This document shows positions 32,228 through 39,972 of a stretch of 64,000 nt of DNA, one piece after another. The stretch spans positions 248,001 to 312,000 of the forward strand of contig JAZBPX010000064.1 in assembly GCA_036351775.1 (NCBI GenBank), given 5' to 3'. Under the pieces are notes generated by a model. That model was given only the letters and a program-made list of their open reading frames with translations, had not been told where the DNA came from and ran no database searches. The stretch is from Pacificimonas sp036351775 (GTDB taxonomy: Bacteria > Pseudomonadota > Alphaproteobacteria > Sphingomonadales > Sphingomonadaceae). How positions within the stretch are numbered: position 1 is the first letter of the stretch; every line of letters begins with the position of its first letter. Both the position numbers and the translations under genes were made by a program.

Positions 32228-35128
32228 ATGACCAAACGACTTTCCGCTGCCAGCATCCTGATGCTGACGACAGCCCTTTCGGCGCCCGCCCTTCTCGGCT
32301 TCGCGGCCGAGGCGCAGACGCAGTCGACCACGACCGCGACGCCCGCTCAGCCGAGCGATGAAAATCTCGAAACGACGATTGAGGATGTCGATACGGTAAC
32401 GCCCGGTGCGGCGGACGAGGCCCCCGATGCCGCTGATGATCTCGGCGAGCCGATCAGTCCGCCGGTCGAGGTGTCCGGACCGACAGGCGGCGGCGATGGC
32501 AGCGTCATCGTGATCCAGGGCCGCTTCATTCCGGAGCCGGTCCGCGCCTCCTCCGAGGTTCTGAACGTCCTTAGCGCCGAGGACATCGCGCGCACGGGCG
32601 AGGGCGACATCGCCTCCGCGCTGCAGCGCGTGACGGGCCTCAGCCTCGTTGGCGGCCGCTTCGTCTATGTGCGCGGCCTTGGTGAGCGCTACTCGCTCGC
32701 GCTCCTCAACGGGTCGCCGCTGCCGAGCCCGGAGCCGCTGCGCCGCGTCGTTCCGCTCGATATTTTTCCAACGAGCGTCATCGCCTCCTCGGTCGTGCAG
32801 AAGTCCTATTCCGTCGCCTATCCCGGTGAATTCGGCGGCGGCGTGATCAACCTGACGACGCCCTCCATCCCCGAAGAGACGTTCCTGACCGTCGGCGGTT
32901 CACTCGGCGGCAATTCGCAGACGACGTTCGAGACGGGCTATACCTATTTCGGCTCCGACCTCGACTTCCTCGGCTTCGACGACGGGTCGCGCGACATTCC
33001 CGTGCCGCTGCAGAACGTCATCGACGGTGTCCTCAACCCCGAAACGACGGTCACGCCGGCGCAGCTGACATCCGCCACGCTGTCCCTGAACAATGCGTCC
33101 ACCTCGCTGATCCAGCGCAACAACGACATTCCCATGAACGGCGCGCTCGACATCAGCTTCGGCACCGCCATCGACATCGGTTCGGACCGCCTCGGCATCA
33201 TTGCCACGGCGGGCTGGGACAATAGCTGGGAAACGCGCGGCGGCACGGAGCAGTTCGTCACCGGCGTCAGCCAGGATGCCGACGGCAACCCGGCGCTGAT
33301 CGCCCGCGACGGCGAGGATTTCCGCTTCCTGGAAACCAACAACCGCATCGTCGTGAACGGCCTTCTCGGCCTCGCCTACGAGTTCGGCGAACACAACATC
33401 AAGTGGACGAACCTCTATATCCGCGACTCGCTGAAGGAGGCGCGGATCTCCGTCGGCACCGACGGCGTGCAGGTCGACCCGGACATCGTCGTGAACCGCT
33501 CGCAGCTGAACTGGTTCGAGCGCCAGCTGATCGACACGCAAGTCGTCGCCGAGTTCGAGTTTGACGAGTTCTCCTTCGACGTGCGCGGCACCTATGCGAA
33601 CACGCAGCGCGAGGCGCCCTATGAGCGGTCCTTCACCTATGCGTTCGACGACCGGATCACTGCCAATTTCGATCCGACCACCGTGCCGGAACTGGTCGCA
33701 CAGGGCATTACCGAGCCGGTGGTCATCGACGGCGTGTTCGTCAACGACCTGACCTCTCCGGGTCAGGACGCCCGCCTCGCCTTCTCCGACCTGTCAGAGG
33801 ATATCTATGCGGGCGCTACGGACGTGTCCTACATCCTGCCGACGGACCGAGAGATCATCCTGTCCGCCGGTGCCGCCTATACCGAGACTCAGCGCGAGTC
33901 GGAGCGCTTCGGCTTTCGCTATGTCCGCGGCGCGAATACGGAGCCGTTCCCGGACACGATCCGCCAGCTTCGTCCCGATTTCCTGCTGTCCGATTTCGTC
34001 GTGTCGACCTTCGGCGTGACGCTGCAGCCGACCTTCGCGGCGAGCCAGGAGGTTGTGCGTTACGAGGCGAGCCTCGAAACGGTCGGCGCCTACGCACAGG
34101 TCGAGGCCGAGGTCGCCGACTTCGTCCGCGCCACTGTCGGCGTCCGTTACGAGGACTCCACGCAGCAGGTCGACGCCTTCGACCTGAACGGCCTCTTGAT
34201 TCAGACGTCCATCGAGGAGGATTACTTCCTCCCCGCCGGTACGCTGACCTGGAACTTCGCCGATGACATGCAGCTGCGCTTCGCCGCGTCGAAGACCATC
34301 GCCCGCCCGCAGTTCCGCGAGCTGGCGCCGCAGCAGTTTCTCGACAACGAATCGAACCGCGTGTTCATCGGCAACCAGTTCCTGGAAGATTCCGAACTGC
34401 TGAACTTCGAGGGCCGCTATGAATGGTACCCGGCGCGCAACGACCGCGTCAGCTTCGCGGCCTTCTACAAGGAAATCGACAACCCCATCGAGGCGGTCGC
34501 CACGGTTCAGGGCCAGACGTTCTTCACCACCTTCTCGAATGCGCCGGAAGCAACGCTGTTCGGGATCGAGGCCGAGGTGCAGAAATATTTCCCGCTTTAT
34601 GACTGGGGCTTCGAGGACGGCTTATTGTCCAGCCGTAACTTCGTTGTCGTGGCCAACTACACCTACACCGACTCAGAGGTGACTGTGGGTGCGGACGATC
34701 AGGTCATCTCCAACGAGACCGGCCAGCCCATCCCGGCCACCACCTTCTTCATCGATGGTGAGCCGCTGGTGGGTCAGTCGGACCATCTGGCGAACCTGCA
34801 GATCGGCTTCGAGGACGAGGACACGCTGTCACAGCAGACGATCCTCCTCAGCTACGCCTCCGAGCGCGTGACTAGCCGCTTCACCGGCGGCCTGCCGGGC
34901 GGCGAGCGGGTCGCCATCCCGTTCGTGGAAGATCCCGGCATCGACCTCGATATCGTCATCCGCCAGGGCCTTGAACTCGGCGGCGTGAACTTCGAGGCGA
35001 AGCTCGAGGCGCGGAACCTGCTTGGTGAAGATTATGAGGAGTTCCAGGAGCTCGGTGACAGCCGAATCGACCGGAACGTCTTCGAGCGCGGCCAGAGCTA
35101 CTCCTTCGGTCTCGCCGTTACCTTCTAA
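32228..35128 (+). CDS. TonB-dependent outer-membrane receptor
   Basis: 966 aa from the ATG at 32228. Signal peptide of about 38 residues ending AAEAQ, an acidic spacer, then a TonB-box-like SVIVIQG. The plug domain has VLNVLSAEDIARTGEGDIASALQRVTGL and RGLGERYSLALLNGSPLPSP. The 22-strand barrel ends in the outer-membrane signature with terminal Phe (SYSFGLAVTF). It imports an unknown substrate with TonB energy. The partner is probably the PT-linker lipoprotein immediately upstream. Plug motif RGLGxRYS is typical of receptors whose substrate is not iron-siderophore, but the ligand is not identified. Confidence 0.95.
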   Translation: MTKRLSAASILMLTTALSAPALLGFAAEAQTQSTTTATPAQPSDENLETTIEDVDTVTPGAADEAPDAADDLGEPISPPVEVSGPTGGGDGSVIVIQGRFIPEPVRASSEVLNVLSAEDIARTGEGDIASALQRVTGLSLVGGRFVYVRGLGERYSLALLNGSPLPSPEPLRRVVPLDIFPTSVIASSVVQKSYSVAYPGEFGGGVINLTTPSIPEETFLTVGGSLGGNSQTTFETGYTYFGSDLDFLGFDDGSRDIPVPLQNVIDGVLNPETTVTPAQLTSATLSLNNASTSLIQRNNDIPMNGALDISFGTAIDIGSDRLGIIATAGWDNSWETRGGTEQFVTGVSQDADGNPALIARDGEDFRFLETNNRIVVNGLLGLAYEFGEHNIKWTNLYIRDSLKEARISVGTDGVQVDPDIVVNRSQLNWFERQLIDTQVVAEFEFDEFSFDVRGTYANTQREAPYERSFTYAFDDRITANFDPTTVPELVAQGITEPVVIDGVFVNDLTSPGQDARLAFSDLSEDIYAGATDVSYILPTDREIILSAGAAYTETQRESERFGFRYVRGANTEPFPDTIRQLRPDFLLSDFVVSTFGVTLQPTFAASQEVVRYEASLETVGAYAQVEAEVADFVRATVGVRYEDSTQQVDAFDLNGLLIQTSIEEDYFLPAGTLTWNFADDMQLRFAASKTIARPQFRELAPQQFLDNESNRVFIGNQFLEDSELLNFEGRYEWYPARNDRVSFAAFYKEIDNPIEAVATVQGQTFFTTFSNAPEATLFGIEAEVQKYFPLYDWGFEDGLLSSRNFVVVANYTYTDSEVTVGADDQVISNETGQPIPATTFFIDGEPLVGQSDHLANLQIGFEDEDTLSQQTILLSYASERVTSRFTGGLPGGERVAIPFVEDPGIDLDIVIRQGLELGGVNFEAKLEARNLLGEDYEEFQELGDSRIDRNVFERGQSYSFGLAVTF

Positions 35129-35153
35129 GGACGCCGATCCTCAAAGGATTTGG

Positions 35154-35187
35154 GGGGGCTGGTACCGGACGGTATCGGCCCCCTTTT
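35154..35187 (+). terminator. Strong rho-independent terminator after TonB receptor
   Basis: A 13-bp stem (35154-35166 with 35171-35183, two G-T and otherwise Watson-Crick pairs) and loop GGAC, followed by TTTT. It closes the T2SS-linked rightward gene set. Confidence 0.85.
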
Positions 35188-35222
35188 CGTTTCAAAGTCC
35201 TGCTAGACGCCGCGCCCGCCCT

Positions 35223-35426
35223 TCACGCCGCGCAGGTGATGCAGCGGGTGGCGGCGGGGTCGAAGCGCAGGCGCTTTTCGGCAATGTCCTCGCCGCAGCT
35301 CGAGCAGGTGCCGAACTCGTCCGGATCGGTTTCCAGCCGGGCAAGGGCCGCCTCCACGCGGCGCAGTTCCACGTCACGCCGCCGCGCCTCGGCCTGACTC
35401 ATCGCCTGCTGCTGCATTGCATCCAT
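35223..35426 (-). CDS. TraR/DksA-type zinc-finger protein, C-terminal part of interrupted gene
   Basis: 67 aa. The C4 zinc finger is GTCSSCGEDIAEKR...TRCITCAA (CxxC...CxxC), following a helix AEARRRDVELRRVEAALARLE. Translated upstream in the same frame, the DNA still reads ISAEGRKPVTLDQQSVGRLSR, a conserved part of this family, back to a TAA at 35508-35510. The complete gene would start at 35555. The product could modulate transcription through the RNA polymerase secondary channel, but only if readthrough or a restart at 35426 occurs. Confidence 0.75.
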   Translation of the reverse strand: MDAMQQQAMSQAEARRRDVELRRVEAALARLETDPDEFGTCSSCGEDIAEKRLRFDPAATRCITCAA

Positions 35427-35507
35427 GCGCGACAGGCGGCCGACCGACTGCTGGTCGAGCGTTACGGGTTTTCGCCCCTCCGCGCTTATGCGGCCAAGGT
35501 CGTGCAG

Positions 35508-35555
35508 TTAGTCGCGTTTCGCCTCAAGCAGCGTGCGCCAGCCCGCGGGCGTCAT
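35508..35555 (-). pseudogene. N-terminal fragment of interrupted TraR/DksA-type gene
   Basis: The ATG at 35555 overlaps the serine-hydrolase stop (ATGA) and opens MTPAGWRTLLEAKRD, then TAA as codon 16. The downstream codons stay in frame with the zinc-finger protein (LHDLGRISAEG...). Restoring codon 16, for example as GAA, would give one 110-residue protein. Confidence 0.7.
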
Positions 35556-36745
35556 GGGATCAGGCCCCGCGCCGCCAGGATTTCCGCCTCGCTGAAGGGC
35601 TTCGGCTCGTCGCCCGCCTCGCTCGGTACGCCGGTCAAGACGTAGGCCACGGCCTCGCCTGCCGCTGCGTCCATCCAGAGGCCGGAGCGGACATGGTAGG
35701 CGTCCCCGGCATGGCCGAAACGCACCCGGCCATCGCCGAACAGGTCGTTGCCGCACGCGCCGCCGATCTGCTCGACGCCGAGGCCGAAGCAGCGGATGAT
35801 CGGGTCGCCCGTGGGTTCGGCGGCGAAGAGGAGCAGCCAGCTTTCGTCGGACAAAAACTCGCTGTCCGGGTCGAGGACTTCCCCGCCGATTCGAGCAAGA
35901 TCGACCGCGCTCGCCCGCACGCCGCCCTGCGGCGAGAACAGGGAGCCGTTGGCGCCGGGCCGATAGCCGGACAGGTCGCAGGGTGGCCCCGATTGGCGGT
36001 AGACCTGACAAGTGGCCATCCGCTCGGTGAAATCGTCGCGAAGGCGGGTGCCGTCCGGCGCGCGCAGCTCGACGCCGCGCGCTCTCGTATCGGGGCGGCA
36101 GCCGCCCCAATTGAAGCAGATGTCGAGGCCGAGCGGTGTCATCACTTCGCGCTGCATGACGGTATCGAAGCGCTCGTTCGTGGCGGCCTCCACGGTGCTG
36201 GCGATGACCGCGAAACCGAGATTCGAATATTCGAAGCGTTCACCGGGCGCCGCGCCGTTCCAGCTCTCCGCGCCCAGGAACGTCGCGAGGTCGGTACCGA
36301 GCGGGACGACATAGCCGTTCGCATCGGTCAGCCCGCTGCGGTGGGACAGCAGGTGGCGCAGCGTGACCGGCTGGCCGGAGGGCGACTGCACGTCCCAGTC
36401 GAGCCAGGCGTTCACGTCGCGGTCCAGGTCGAGCGTGCCCGCCTCCACCAGTCGCAGGACGCCGAGCAGCACGATATATTTGGAGATGGAGGCGATCCGC
36501 GCCGGATCCTGCGCCGCGAGCGGACGTCCTGGCTCCGCCAGCCCCACGGCAGTCGAGGACTTGACGCGCATCGGCACCCCCACCGCGCGCTGATAGGTGC
36601 GGAACAGCGGCTGGGTTGCCGCCTCGGGAGCCGTTGCGGGCTCTGCCTGAACGACGGACCGCTCGATATCGGCGGCGGGCGGCATACAGCCGGCGAGGGC
36701 AGCGCCCGCCAGCGCCGCGCCCAGCCCGGCCGCCCGAAGCCGCAC
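35552..36745 (-). CDS. Serine hydrolase, beta-lactamase (class C/PBP-like) family lipoprotein
   Basis: 397 aa. Lipobox GAALAGC places the acyl-Cys near residue 20. The active site is ASISKYI (SxxK; nucleophile Ser followed by Lys) and FEYSNLG (YxN); the third motif appears as FGHAGDAYH (HxG). Such enzymes cleave D-amino-acid peptides or esters rather than antibiotics, mostly. Its stop overlaps the start of the interrupted TraR/DksA-type gene, so both share a transcript. Confidence 0.92.
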   Translation of the reverse strand: MRLRAAGLGAALAGAALAGCMPPAADIERSVVQAEPATAPEAATQPLFRTYQRAVGVPMRVKSSTAVGLAEPGRPLAAQDPARIASISKYIVLLGVLRLVEAGTLDLDRDVNAWLDWDVQSPSGQPVTLRHLLSHRSGLTDANGYVVPLGTDLATFLGAESWNGAAPGERFEYSNLGFAVIASTVEAATNERFDTVMQREVMTPLGLDICFNWGGCRPDTRARGVELRAPDGTRLRDDFTERMATCQVYRQSGPPCDLSGYRPGANGSLFSPQGGVRASAVDLARIGGEVLDPDSEFLSDESWLLLFAAEPTGDPIIRCFGLGVEQIGGACGNDLFGDGRVRFGHAGDAYHVRSGLWMDAAAGEAVAYVLTGVPSEAGDEPKPFSEAEILAARGLIP

Positions 36746-36750
36746 GCGCC

Positions 36751-38091
36751 TTACTCCGGCTGCAGCAGCTCCAGCGCCGCCGCCGTCATCGCCGCGGCGC
36801 CCGTCACCACGGCCGCCTCGCCGTCTACCTTGAACAGCGGCGAGTGATGGGACGGGACGGGCGGGCCGCCCTCGCGCGCGGCCGTCAGCGCGGTCAGCGG
36901 CGTGCCGCCGACGCCGAAGTAGACGCCCGGCACATCGGTGTTCGGGGCGACGAAATAGGCGAAGTCTTCCGCGCCCATGCCCTGGCGGGGGATTGTTACG
37001 ATGCTGTCTTCGCCAAAGGCCTCGACAAAGGCGGCGCGCACGCGGCTCGCCATTGCGCGGTCATTCACCGTGACAGGGGTCGATGCGGAGCCGACCCGGA
37101 CAACGGGCAGGTTATCTTCTGGCAGGCCCATGGCGCGGCCGACATTGAGAGCAATGCGTTCGATGCCGGCCAGCAGGGTTTCGCGCACCGCATTGCTGTC
37201 GGAGCGGACGGTCAGCAGCAGCTTCGCCTCATCGGAAATGACGTTGTGCCTAAAGCCGGACTGGAAGCTGCCCACTGTGACGACGCCGGGCTGCAGCGGG
37301 TCGATCTCCCGCGCCACAAGGGCCTGCAGCGCGACGACGATATGGCTGGCGATCAGGACCGGGTCGCGGCCGGTGTGCGGCGCCGCCCCGTGCGCGCCAA
37401 TGCCGGGCACGGTGATGTCGATGCTGTCCGAACTGGAATAGGCGATGCCCGGCGCAATCACGACATGCCCGGCGGGGAGGAAGGAGGAGACGTGCCAGGC
37501 CAGCGCGACATCAGGCTTCGGGAAGCGTTCGTAAAGGCCGTCCTCCATCATCGCCTTCGCGCCGCCGATGCGCTCCTCGGCGGGCTGGACGATCAGGACG
37601 GCGGTGCCGGACCACTCGTCCTTGCGCGCGGCGAGTGCGTGCGCCGTCGCGACGAGGCCGGTGATGTGCGTGTCATGTCCGCAGGCGTGCATGACGGGCT
37701 TCACGATGCCGTCAATGTCTTCCTGCGTGGCAGTGGAGGCGTAGGGCAGGCCGCTGTCCTCCTTCACCGGCAAACCGTCCATGTCGGCGCGGAGGAGCAC
37801 GGTCGGCCCCTCCCCGTTCCGCATGACCGCAACGACGCCCGTGCCGCCGACGCCCTCCGTCACCTCGGCGCCGGTAGCCCGCAGCTCCTCGGCCATGCGT
37901 TTCGCGGTCTCGAACTCGCGAAAGCTCAGTTCCGGGTTCCGGTGGAAATGGATGAACAGCTCCTCGAGGCCATTGTCCCAGCGGCTCTGCATCTCGGTTT
38001 CCAGCGCGCTCTGTGCCATCGCCGGTGCCGCCATCATGGCCAGCGCCGATGTTGTCGCCGCCAGAGCCATCGTCCTCAAAACACTTTTCAT
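36751..38091 (-). CDS. M20 family metallopeptidase / amidohydrolase, exported
   Basis: 446 aa from the ATG at 38091, with GGGGGAG about 10 bases upstream. The signal peptide is Ala/Met-rich and ends AMAQS. Motifs: LLRADMDGLPV (metal Asp), HACGHDTHITGLV (HxxGHD-type), VQPAEERIGGAKAMM (Glu) and GMGAEDFAYF. These fit the IAA-amino-acid hydrolase/carboxypeptidase branch, which cleaves N-acyl amino acids using two metals. Export to the periplasm is unusual but not rare in this group. The next gene starts 5 bp away on the same strand. Confidence 0.94.
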   Translation of the reverse strand: MKSVLRTMALAATTSALAMMAAPAMAQSALETEMQSRWDNGLEELFIHFHRNPELSFREFETAKRMAEELRATGAEVTEGVGGTGVVAVMRNGEGPTVLLRADMDGLPVKEDSGLPYASTATQEDIDGIVKPVMHACGHDTHITGLVATAHALAARKDEWSGTAVLIVQPAEERIGGAKAMMEDGLYERFPKPDVALAWHVSSFLPAGHVVIAPGIAYSSSDSIDITVPGIGAHGAAPHTGRDPVLIASHIVVALQALVAREIDPLQPGVVTVGSFQSGFRHNVISDEAKLLLTVRSDSNAVRETLLAGIERIALNVGRAMGLPEDNLPVVRVGSASTPVTVNDRAMASRVRAAFVEAFGEDSIVTIPRQGMGAEDFAYFVAPNTDVPGVYFGVGGTPLTALTAAREGGPPVPSHHSPLFKVDGEAAVVTGAAAMTAAALELLQPE

Positions 38092-38379
38092 TTTATCGTC
38101 ACTCCCCCTGCCGGACACCCGGCCCATTCCCATTCCGTACGAGCTAGCGCCTGCGACGGGCGGCTGTCCAGCATACAGTCAATCCTGATCGCATCGAGTG
38201 ATAGGCGTTTTGAATGACGGGAGCGCGATGCTTACTATGGCGCCTATGACTAATTACCCGGCTCAGTAAGCGCACAGCGACCGCAGCCAAGCTTGGAAAC
38301 TGTTCCCGGCCGCTCGTCTCTGGCGCCAGTTTTCAGCATCGGTTCGGCCGATGTCGGGATAACAAGAAGGGAAAGAATC

Positions 38380-38904
38380 ATGACCATCAAGACACTCCTC
38401 GCCGCCGCCGCCATCGCCGCCGTTCCCGCCGCTGCGCAGGCACAGAACATCACCACCGAAGAGGTCGAGGCCATCCAGAAGGTCTGGGGCGAAGGTATCG
38501 TCGACATCAGCCGCGTTCACGCCCAGGGCGGCGACTATGAGGCGCGCGCCCGCGCCCACCTGAACGATCTTTACGCCTATGATATGGGTACGGTCCTGTT
38601 CAAGCCGACCCTGGCCACCGAGGACCAGTTCCGCGGCACCTATGACGAGGCGCTCAGCTATTTCGTGAAGGGCATGCGCGCCGAGGATACCGGTTTCGCC
38701 ATCAGCGGCTGGACCGATGTGCGCTGGGAAAACGAAGGCGTGATCACCGACGACGACAACGCCATGGCCATGGGCAACTACTATTTCACAGGCCCGGACG
38801 GCAACGAGACGAAGGTCGAGTACACCTTCGGCTATGTCCGTGACGAAGACGGCGACCTGAAGATCAACGTTCACCACAGCTCGGTGCCCTACTCGCCCTC
38901 CTGA
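38380..38904 (+). CDS. Secreted SnoaL/NTF2-like protein
   Basis: 174 aa from the ATG at 38380, which has AAGAAGGGAAAG upstream. Signal peptide MTIKTLLAAAAIAAVPAAAQA. The mature part (EEVEAIQKVWGEGIVDISRVHAQGGDY, LYAYDMGTVLFKPTLA, ALSYFVKG, then a beta-sheet with DVRWENEGV and LKINVHHSSVPY) suits the NTF2-like/SnoaL fold. Close relatives are often labelled phosphoribosyl-AMP cyclohydrolase in databases; none of that enzyme's metal-binding motifs is visible, so I do not use that name. Function unknown. A terminator follows. Confidence 0.88.
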   Translation: MTIKTLLAAAAIAAVPAAAQAQNITTEEVEAIQKVWGEGIVDISRVHAQGGDYEARARAHLNDLYAYDMGTVLFKPTLATEDQFRGTYDEALSYFVKGMRAEDTGFAISGWTDVRWENEGVITDDDNAMAMGNYYFTGPDGNETKVEYTFGYVRDEDGDLKINVHHSSVPYSPS

Positions 38905-38932
38905 GGCGCGGAACCCAGACTTGAAAATCGGA

Positions 38933-38966
38933 GGAGGTCGGCGGTCATTCGTCGGCCTCCCCTTTT
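38933..38966 (+). terminator. Rho-independent terminator
   Basis: GGAGGTCGGC (38933-38942) pairs with GTCGGCCTCC (38951-38960), 10 bp with two G-T pairs, then CCTTTT. It ends the SnoaL-like gene. Confidence 0.75.
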
Positions 38967-39011
38967 CATTTCAGCGCTTTCCGTACTGGGCAGCGGCGGT
39001 GTCCTGCCCGC

Positions 39012-39482
39012 TCAGCAGTCGCCGATGCGCGTGCCGGTCGATTCCGCGTGGATGGTCATGGAACCCATCGGCCCGTCCGCCATCGTGATCTTCGACCGGG
39101 TGGTGTAGGTCGTATCAGTATAGCGGCCGGTCATGTCCATGCGGCCCGTGCCGCCCTGCGGAAAGTTGCAGACCGCGACGGCATCCAGCGTGCCGCCCGA
39201 CATGTCGAAGCGCTCATATTCGCAGGCGCTCTCGCTCGATTTGACCAGCATTTCCGGCGCATTCTCGATATCCTCCGCGGTCACGCACTGCTGGTGATCC
39301 TGGCCCGGCTGGCTCATGATCTGGTTCTTGATCATGTCCAACATGGCCGCGGGGATCGCATCGGACGAGAAAGCGACGTCGGTCGTCTTCCCCTTCACCT
39401 CCCACAGGCCCGGATTGGGCGTCGCGAAGGCAGCTTCGGGCAGCGCGGCCAGTGCGGCACCCAGAAACAGTTTGCGGTTCAT
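39012..39482 (-). CDS. DUF3617 family periplasmic protein
   Basis: 156 aa from the ATG at 39482, which has AGGGAAGGGA upstream. Signal peptide MNRKLFLGAALAALPEAAFA. The mature start PNPGLWEVKG, the QCVTAEDI Cys and SACEYERFDMSGG, AVCNFP and C-terminal IGDC agree with DUF3617, in which Cys residues likely form disulfides. Function is not established. The open frame to 39686 upstream lacks support. Neighbours are oppositely oriented. Confidence 0.88.
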   Translation of the reverse strand: MNRKLFLGAALAALPEAAFATPNPGLWEVKGKTTDVAFSSDAIPAAMLDMIKNQIMSQPGQDHQQCVTAEDIENAPEMLVKSSESACEYERFDMSGGTLDAVAVCNFPQGGTGRMDMTGRYTDTTYTTRSKITMADGPMGSMTIHAESTGTRIGDC

Positions 39483-39647
39483 CGGTAATCCCTTCCCTCT
39501 TGATCCGGCCGCGACCTTTGCCGCCAGTTTCCGCAAAGTCCAGACACGCGCAGGCAAGGGAGCGAAAACGGGAACCGCGCTATTTTGCGGGAAACTTCGC
39601 CGGGCCTTCGACGTTCTAGTGACTGTCTTCGAAGAGGAATTCCGCCC

Positions 39648-39902
39648 ATGTCCTTCGTCCAGCTCGATCCGCCCGTGCCCCTGCATGTCATCGACCGCGG
39701 CGACGGCATCGCCTTTGCCGTCATTGATTACGGGCCAGAATATAACCTGATCTGGGTGACGGCCATCGACGGCACGGGCGAGATCTGGTGCGCGCCGAAC
39801 CCGCAGGTCCGCATGCAGGAAAACTGGACCCTGGGGCGCGGCAAGTCCGCGCCGGCGCGCGCGCCGGAGGAACCCTCGGCTAAAGCGAACGGCGCCGACT
39901 AA
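39648..39902 (+). CDS. Small hypothetical protein
   Basis: 84 aa from the ATG at 39648, which has GAAGAGGAATT upstream. The sequence (VPLHVIDRGDGIAFAVIDYGPEYNLIWVTAIDGTGEIWCAPNPQVRMQ) suggests a small beta-barrel, with a hydrophilic tail. No signal peptide or known domain. It lies 70 bp before uvrB on the same strand, so co-transcription is possible. Function unknown. Confidence 0.75.
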   Translation: MSFVQLDPPVPLHVIDRGDGIAFAVIDYGPEYNLIWVTAIDGTGEIWCAPNPQVRMQENWTLGRGKSAPARAPEEPSAKANGAD

Positions 39903-39972
39903 CGACTTATTCTCTTAAGGGGAGGCACCCGATCTTCTGGACGCAGACCCCGCCCGCGCCCATATCCCCCGC

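Noticed and set aside
36616..38217. Long plus-strand open frame antisense to the M20 amidohydrolase
   Set aside because: No start-site signal and no recognisable domain; the opposite strand has a complete enzyme.
38380..38904. Phosphoribosyl-AMP cyclohydrolase
   Set aside because: The label is common for relatives, but a signal peptide and NTF2-like pattern without HisI metal motifs contradict it.
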